DNA of 64,000 nucleotides from Actinomadura sp. NBRC 104425 (GTDB lineage: Bacteria > Actinomycetota > Actinomycetes > Streptosporangiales > Streptosporangiaceae), in assembly GCF_030269545.1 (NCBI RefSeq), contig NZ_BSTN01000011.1:1-64000 (forward strand), in the 5' to 3' direction. Made by a program: the position numbers and the translations under genes. The notes beneath the pieces were generated by a model. The model worked only from the letters and a program-made list of their open reading frames with translations. It was not told where the DNA came from and did not search any database. Below, one piece after another: positions 59,895-64,000 of this stretch. Each line of letters begins with the position of its first letter. Within the stretch, counting starts at the first letter, position 1.

Positions 59895-61769
59895 ATGACG
59901 TCCGCGACCGCGAGGGCGATGCTCGCCGTCTCGCTGCTGGGCGCGCTCGCCGCCGCCCCGGCGCCGCACGCCGCCGCCTCGGCGGCCCGCCCGTACATCG
60001 ACGAGCAGGTCCTGTTCGAACAGGGGGACTTCGGTTACGCCTGCTTCCGCATCCCGGCGGTCGTCCGCGCAACGGACGGCACCGTCCTCGCCTTCGCCGA
60101 GGGACGCGTCGCCGACTGCGGCGACGACGGCGACATCGACCTGGTACTGCGCCGCTCGTCCGACGGCGGACGCACCTGGGGCCCGCTCCAGGTGGTCTCC
60201 GAGGGCAACGGCTCCACCCACGGCAACCCGGTGCCGATCGTCGACCGGCGGCACCCCGGACGCGTCGTCCTGGTGAGCACCCACAACGGGCCCGACCCCT
60301 GCCCCGACGGCTGCGACCGCGACCCGTACGTGCAGATCAGCGACGACAACGGCGCCACCTGGTCGGCGCTCCGCGAGATGACCGAGGGCAAACGGCCCGA
60401 GTGGAACTTCTGGTACGCCACGGGCCCGATGCACGGCATCCAGCTCACCCGCGGCCCGCACGCCGGACGGCTCGTCGTCGGCGCCAACTACGAAAGCTAC
60501 GACCGCGCCGGCGGCCCGCACGTCTACGGAACCCACCTGCTCTACAGCGACGACGGCGGCCTGACCTGGCACGTCGGCGCCCAGAGCGCCTTCGACGACG
60601 GCACGGTGATCGCCCAGGAGGTCACCGTCGTCGAACGCACCGACGGGAAGATCTACGCGCTCGCCCGCGAACGCGGCACCGCCCCCGGGCACCGCGCCTA
60701 CGCGGTGAGCAGCGACGGCGGCGAGACGTTCGACCGCCCCTTCCGCACCCTCGACCTGCCCATGCCGGACGTGCAGGCGTCCACGCTGCGCCTGCACGCC
60801 CGCGACGAGGGCGACGCCACCAACCGCATCCTGGTGTCGTCCCCGGCGCACCCCGTGGCGCGGGAGGTCATGGCGGTACGCTCCTCCTACGACGAGGGCC
60901 GCACCTGGCAGCCCTGGACCAAGGGCAAGGTCTTCTGGTGGGGCCCGTCGGCCTACTCCGACATGGTGAAACTCGGCGACGACGAGATCGGCCTCTACTA
61001 CGAGGCGGGCACCTCCTCGCCCTACGAGACCATCCGCTGGGCCCGCTTCAACGAGGCCTACCTGGCCACCCCCAACGGCACCCCGCCCGGCATCCCCGGC
61101 CCGCCCGCCCCCGGCCCCAAGACCCCGGACTCCTCGCCCAACCGCAACGACGCCTACGTCAGGGGCGGAGCGTCCACGGCACCGGGCCGCTTCGGCAACG
61201 GCCTGGCCCTCGACGGCGTGGACGACCGCGTCGAGGTGCCGTTCGACCGGTCCATCGACGTCGGCGGCGGCGACTTCACCATGACGACCTGGTTCCGCTA
61301 CACCGACACCACCGGGTCGCACGCCCTCCTGTGGGCCTACCGGACCGGCAGCGGCACCACCCCGCAGGTGTGGCTGCGCGCCGAACCCGCCGCAGGCCGC
61401 ATCCGCGCGCTGATCATGGTGGACCGGTTCAACATCACCGTACAGTCGGCGGGCGCCTACAACGACGGGCAGTGGCACCATGCCGCCCTGCGCCGGGCCG
61501 ACGGACGCCTCGGCCTGTGGATCGACGGCACCGAGGTCGCCTCGGCCGAGGTCCCGCCCGGCTCGGTCACCGAGGGCAAGGAGTTCGGCGTGGACGGCAT
61601 CCACATCGGGCAGCGCCTCGACGGCGCCGACCGGTTCCACGGCACCATCGACGACGTGCGCGTCTACCGGCGCGCGCTGTCACCGGCGGAACTGGAGCGG
61701 GTCCGGGCGGGCGAACGGACGCCGGCGTCCCGGCTCGGCCTGTGGCTGCGCATGGAGGACATCACATGA
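59895..61769 (+). CDS. Secreted exo-alpha-sialidase (GH33) with LamG domain
   Basis: 624-aa secreted enzyme with a signal peptide (AMLAVSLLGALAAAPAPHAAASA). The catalytic beta-propeller (about residues 35-395) has the FRIP motif (YACFRIPAVV) and five Asp boxes (SSDGGRTW, SDDNGATW, SDDGGLTW, SSDGGETF, SYDEGRTW). A Pro-rich linker precedes a C-terminal LamG/concanavalin-like domain (about 435-610; FTMTTWFRYTD, IDDVRVYRRALSPAE) that probably binds glycans. It releases terminal sialic acids outside the cell. The stop overlaps the GH42 ATG by 4 bases. Confidence 0.92.
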   Translation: MTSATARAMLAVSLLGALAAAPAPHAAASAARPYIDEQVLFEQGDFGYACFRIPAVVRATDGTVLAFAEGRVADCGDDGDIDLVLRRSSDGGRTWGPLQVVSEGNGSTHGNPVPIVDRRHPGRVVLVSTHNGPDPCPDGCDRDPYVQISDDNGATWSALREMTEGKRPEWNFWYATGPMHGIQLTRGPHAGRLVVGANYESYDRAGGPHVYGTHLLYSDDGGLTWHVGAQSAFDDGTVIAQEVTVVERTDGKIYALARERGTAPGHRAYAVSSDGGETFDRPFRTLDLPMPDVQASTLRLHARDEGDATNRILVSSPAHPVAREVMAVRSSYDEGRTWQPWTKGKVFWWGPSAYSDMVKLGDDEIGLYYEAGTSSPYETIRWARFNEAYLATPNGTPPGIPGPPAPGPKTPDSSPNRNDAYVRGGASTAPGRFGNGLALDGVDDRVEVPFDRSIDVGGGDFTMTTWFRYTDTTGSHALLWAYRTGSGTTPQVWLRAEPAAGRIRALIMVDRFNITVQSAGAYNDGQWHHAALRRADGRLGLWIDGTEVASAEVPPGSVTEGKEFGVDGIHIGQRLDGADRFHGTIDDVRVYRRALSPAELERVRAGERTPASRLGLWLRMEDIT

Positions 61770-63751
61770 CGATCATGTTCGGCGGCGACTACAACCCCGA
61801 GCAGTGGCCGCCCTCCGTCTGGGCCGAGGACATGAAGCTGATGGCCGAGGCCGGCGTCACGCTGGTCACGGTGGGCGTGTTCGCCTGGGCGAGCGTCGAA
61901 CCGCGGCCCGGCGAGTACGACTTCGGCTGGTTCGACCGGGTCATGGACAACCTGGCCGACCACGGCATCGGCGCCTGCCTGGCCACCATGACCGCGTCCC
62001 CGCCGCCCTGGCTGTCGCGACTGCACCCCGAGGTGCTGCCCGTCCGCGCCGACGGCACCAGACTGTGGCCGGGCGCGCGCCAGCACTACTGCCCGTCCAG
62101 CCCCGTCTACCGCGAGCACGCCCGCCGCCTCGCCGAGCAGGTGGCGCGCCGCTACGCCGGCCATCCCGCGCTGCGGCTCTGGCACATCGGCAACGAGTAC
62201 GGCTGCCACGTCCGCCAGTGCTACTGCGAGGTGTCGGCCGCCGACTTCCGGCGCTGGCTGCGCGACCGCTACGGCGACATCGACGCGCTCAACCGGGCCT
62301 GGTCCACGGCGTTCTGGTCGCAGCGCTACGACGACTGGGAGGAGATCAACCCGCCCCGCACCACGCCCACGTTCGTGAACCCGGCGCACCGGCTGGACTT
62401 CGAACGGTTCAGCGACGACGCGATCCTCGCCTGCTACCTGAGCGAACGCGACGCCGTTCGCAGGCACTCGCCGGACGTGCCGGTCACCACCAACTTCACC
62501 GGCCTGGTGCACAAGCCGATCGACTCCTTCCGGTGGGCCGCCGAACAGGACGTCGTCAGCCTCGACAGCTACCCCGACCCCTACGACCCCCGCGCGCACG
62601 TCGACGCCGCGTTCGCCTACGACCTGGTCCGCTCCGCGGGCTCGGGCCGGCCGTGGCTGCTGATGGAGAACGCGCCGAGCGCGGTCAACTGGCGTCCGCG
62701 CAACGCCCCCAAACCGCCCGGCCTCATGCGCCTGTGGTGCTGGCAGGCCGTCGCGCAGGGCGCCGACGCCGTGCTGTTCTTCCAGTGGCGCCAGGCCGCC
62801 GGCGGCGCCGAGAAGTTCCACTCCGCGATGGTCCCGCACGGCGGCCCCGGCACCCGCACCCACCGGGAGGTCCGCGCCCTGGGCGCCGAACTGGCGGCCG
62901 TCCCCGAGCTCGCGGGCACCCGCGTCCGCGCCGACGTGGCGATCCTGCACGACTGGGACAGCTGGCGCGCCGTCGAAGGCGACGCCCACCCCGCCCCCAT
63001 CGACCTGCTGGACGCCCACCGCGCCCACTACGCGCCCCTCTTCGACGCCCACGTGACCTGCGACGTCGTCCCGCCGACCGCCGACCTGACGGCGTACCGG
63101 CTGGTGGTCGTCCCCAACCTGTACCTGATGACCGGCGACGTCGGCGCCCGCCTCACCCGGTACGTCGCAGGCGGCGGGCACCTGCTCGTGTCGTTCTTCT
63201 CCGGCATCGTGGACGAGTCCGAACGCGTCCACCCGGGCGGCTATCCGGCGCCCCTGCGCGAGGTGCTCGGCCTGCACGTCGAGGAGTTCTGGCCTCTGGA
63301 CGGGCCCACGCACATCGACATGGGCGGCGAACGCCACGAGGCCGCCCTGTGGTCCGAGTGGATCGACGTGGAGGGCGCCCGGCCCGTCGCCACCTTCACC
63401 GAGGGGCCGCTCGCCGGCCGCCCGGCCGTCACCCGGCACGCATACGGCGACGGCGTCGCCTGGTACCTGGCCACCCGCCCCGCCCCGGCGGCCATGCGTC
63501 GGCTCATGGACCGCGCCCGCGCGGACGCCGGTGTCCGCCCCGTCCTGCCCGGCCTGCCCCCGGGTGTCCAGGCCGTCGTGCGTCACGGCCCGGAGCACCG
63601 CTACCTGTTCCTGCTCAACCACGGCGCCGAGCCCGCCTCCGTCCGCCTCACGGAACCCGCCCCCGACCTTCTGGCAGACCCGGCCGAGCCCGTCGAGACC
63701 GTCGAACTGGCACCCCGCGCCGTCGCGGTCCTGCGCCACCCCCGGCACTGA
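61766..63751 (+). CDS. Beta-galactosidase, GH42
   Basis: 661-aa TIM-barrel glycosidase. N-terminal FGGDYNPEQWPPSVWAEDM and FAWASVEP are GH42 hallmarks. The acid/base is Glu144 (HIGNEYG) and the nucleophile Glu301 (LLMENAPS). The zinc Cys cluster (CHVRQCYCEV) is present, as are the trimerisation and C-terminal beta domains. There is no signal peptide, so it acts in the cytoplasm. Translationally coupled to the sialidase, it would remove the galactose exposed once sialic acid has been cut off, provided galactosides are imported. Confidence 0.93.
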   Translation: MTIMFGGDYNPEQWPPSVWAEDMKLMAEAGVTLVTVGVFAWASVEPRPGEYDFGWFDRVMDNLADHGIGACLATMTASPPPWLSRLHPEVLPVRADGTRLWPGARQHYCPSSPVYREHARRLAEQVARRYAGHPALRLWHIGNEYGCHVRQCYCEVSAADFRRWLRDRYGDIDALNRAWSTAFWSQRYDDWEEINPPRTTPTFVNPAHRLDFERFSDDAILACYLSERDAVRRHSPDVPVTTNFTGLVHKPIDSFRWAAEQDVVSLDSYPDPYDPRAHVDAAFAYDLVRSAGSGRPWLLMENAPSAVNWRPRNAPKPPGLMRLWCWQAVAQGADAVLFFQWRQAAGGAEKFHSAMVPHGGPGTRTHREVRALGAELAAVPELAGTRVRADVAILHDWDSWRAVEGDAHPAPIDLLDAHRAHYAPLFDAHVTCDVVPPTADLTAYRLVVVPNLYLMTGDVGARLTRYVAGGGHLLVSFFSGIVDESERVHPGGYPAPLREVLGLHVEEFWPLDGPTHIDMGGERHEAALWSEWIDVEGARPVATFTEGPLAGRPAVTRHAYGDGVAWYLATRPAPAAMRRLMDRARADAGVRPVLPGLPPGVQAVVRHGPEHRYLFLLNHGAEPASVRLTEPAPDLLADPAEPVETVELAPRAVAVLRHPRH

Positions 63752-63776
63752 TCAGCGGCTCGCCCAGCGCCCCCAG

Positions 63777-63812
63777 CCTGGGCGGTGTCCGGCTTGTCGA
63801 ACACCGCCCAGG
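63777..63812. terminator. Bidirectional terminator hairpin
   Basis: cctgggcggtgt (63777-63788) and acaccgcccagg (63801-63812) make a perfect 12-bp stem with a 12-nt loop between the convergent GH42 gene and the last gene. Confidence 0.75.
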
Positions 63813-63839
63813 CGCCGTCGTCCACGGGAAACCACGGGG

Positions 63840-64000
63840 TCAGACCTGCTGCAGCCCGGCGGCCGCGGCGGGGGCGGTGCGGCGGCGGAGGGGCACCAGG
63901 TTGCCGCGCCGACGGGCCAGCCACAGGAACACGACCGTCGCCAGCGCGCAGAACAGGATCGAGTAGACGCTGCCCTCCGGGCCGAAATCCCCGCCGCTGA
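63840..64000 (-). CDS. C-terminal end of a membrane protein, possibly CPBP family (5' end outside window)
   Basis: The minus-strand frame ending at TGA (63842-63840) reads FGPEGSVYSILFCALATVVFLWLARRRGNL and then a basic Pro/Ala tail ending LQQV, given here in two parts: FGPEGSVYSILFCALA and TVVFLWLARRRGNL. One hydrophobic helix is visible. The FGPEGS-helix-RRRGNL ending resembles CPBP intramembrane protease-type proteins, but the catalytic part is not in the window, so the family is a guess. Confidence 0.45.
   Translation of the reverse strand, partial: SGGDFGPEGSVYSILFCALATVVFLWLARRRGNLVPLRRRTAPAAAAGLQQV

Overview
The window is high-GC chromosomal DNA from an actinomycete. Hopanoid and isorenieratene-type carotenoid loci, HspR, DUF3040, ROK and FadR regulators and many GTG starts point to the Streptosporangiales/Thermomonosporaceae (Actinomadura-like). 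That placement is inference; no rRNA or other phylogenetic marker is present. I see no tRNA, CRISPR array, prophage or transposase.

Layout. 1-1.2 kb: the 3' end of dnaK followed directly by hspR. 1.2-3.4 kb: an MFS exporter and an SDR. 3.6-12.3 kb: a tightly coupled hopanoid operon, hpnC-hpnD-hpnE-polyprenyl synthase-shc-(hpnG::ispH fusion)-hpnH, running from farnesyl diphosphate to adenosyl/ribosylhopane. 12.4-17 kb: an orphan XylF-like lipoprotein facing a ROK regulator, a photolyase and an F420/NADP-type reductase. 17.1-19.9 kb: a Ser/Thr kinase/beta-propeller gene broken by two single-base shifts. 19.9-26.9 kb: carbohydrate genes (GH127 with ricin repeats, DeoR regulator, PA14-GH2) mixed with remnants of a decayed sugar ABC transporter. 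27-33.3 kb: carotenoid genes crtI-crtB-Rieske facing crtY-crtU.

33.4-36.3 kb is the most unusual locus. A 43-residue peptide, too short for ordinary gene calling, carries 14 Arg and a Trp-Tyr-Trp-Tyr C-terminus. It is preceded by six exact 11-bp-phased repeats and a GNRA hairpin abutting its Shine-Dalgarno. It is followed by an attenuator-like hairpin, an ABC exporter and an orphan OmpR-family response regulator whose own upstream region also carries 11-bp-phased repeats. This looks like a regulated small cationic peptide system; its function is unknown.

36.3-42.4 kb: a P-type ATPase, a DUF3040 protein, an extra ctaD and an acetate-type transporter, with DosR-like boxes in the ATPase/DUF3040 divergent region. 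42.6-51.2 kb: mixed small genes, including a 61-aa classical C2H2 finger protein, an Rsm22 methyltransferase, an HTH-coiled coil-TM-PstS fusion, a cold-shock protein, a TetR/quinone reductase pair, DoxX and a DAHP synthase. 51.3-63.8 kb: a SIR2 deacylase and a sialoglycan catabolic cluster. In that cluster a FadR-type regulator, a five-gene SBP/permease/permease-ATPase/ATPase/lyase operon resembling Corynebacterium siaEFGI-nanA, a secreted sialidase and a GH42 beta-galactosidase share related palindromes in their control regions. The window ends in the 3' part of a membrane protein gene.

Several otherwise intact-looking genes carry isolated one-base shifts (the kinase twice, the SiaI-like ATPase, the ABC remnant). 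Either some pseudogenes are young or the underlying assembly has indel errors.
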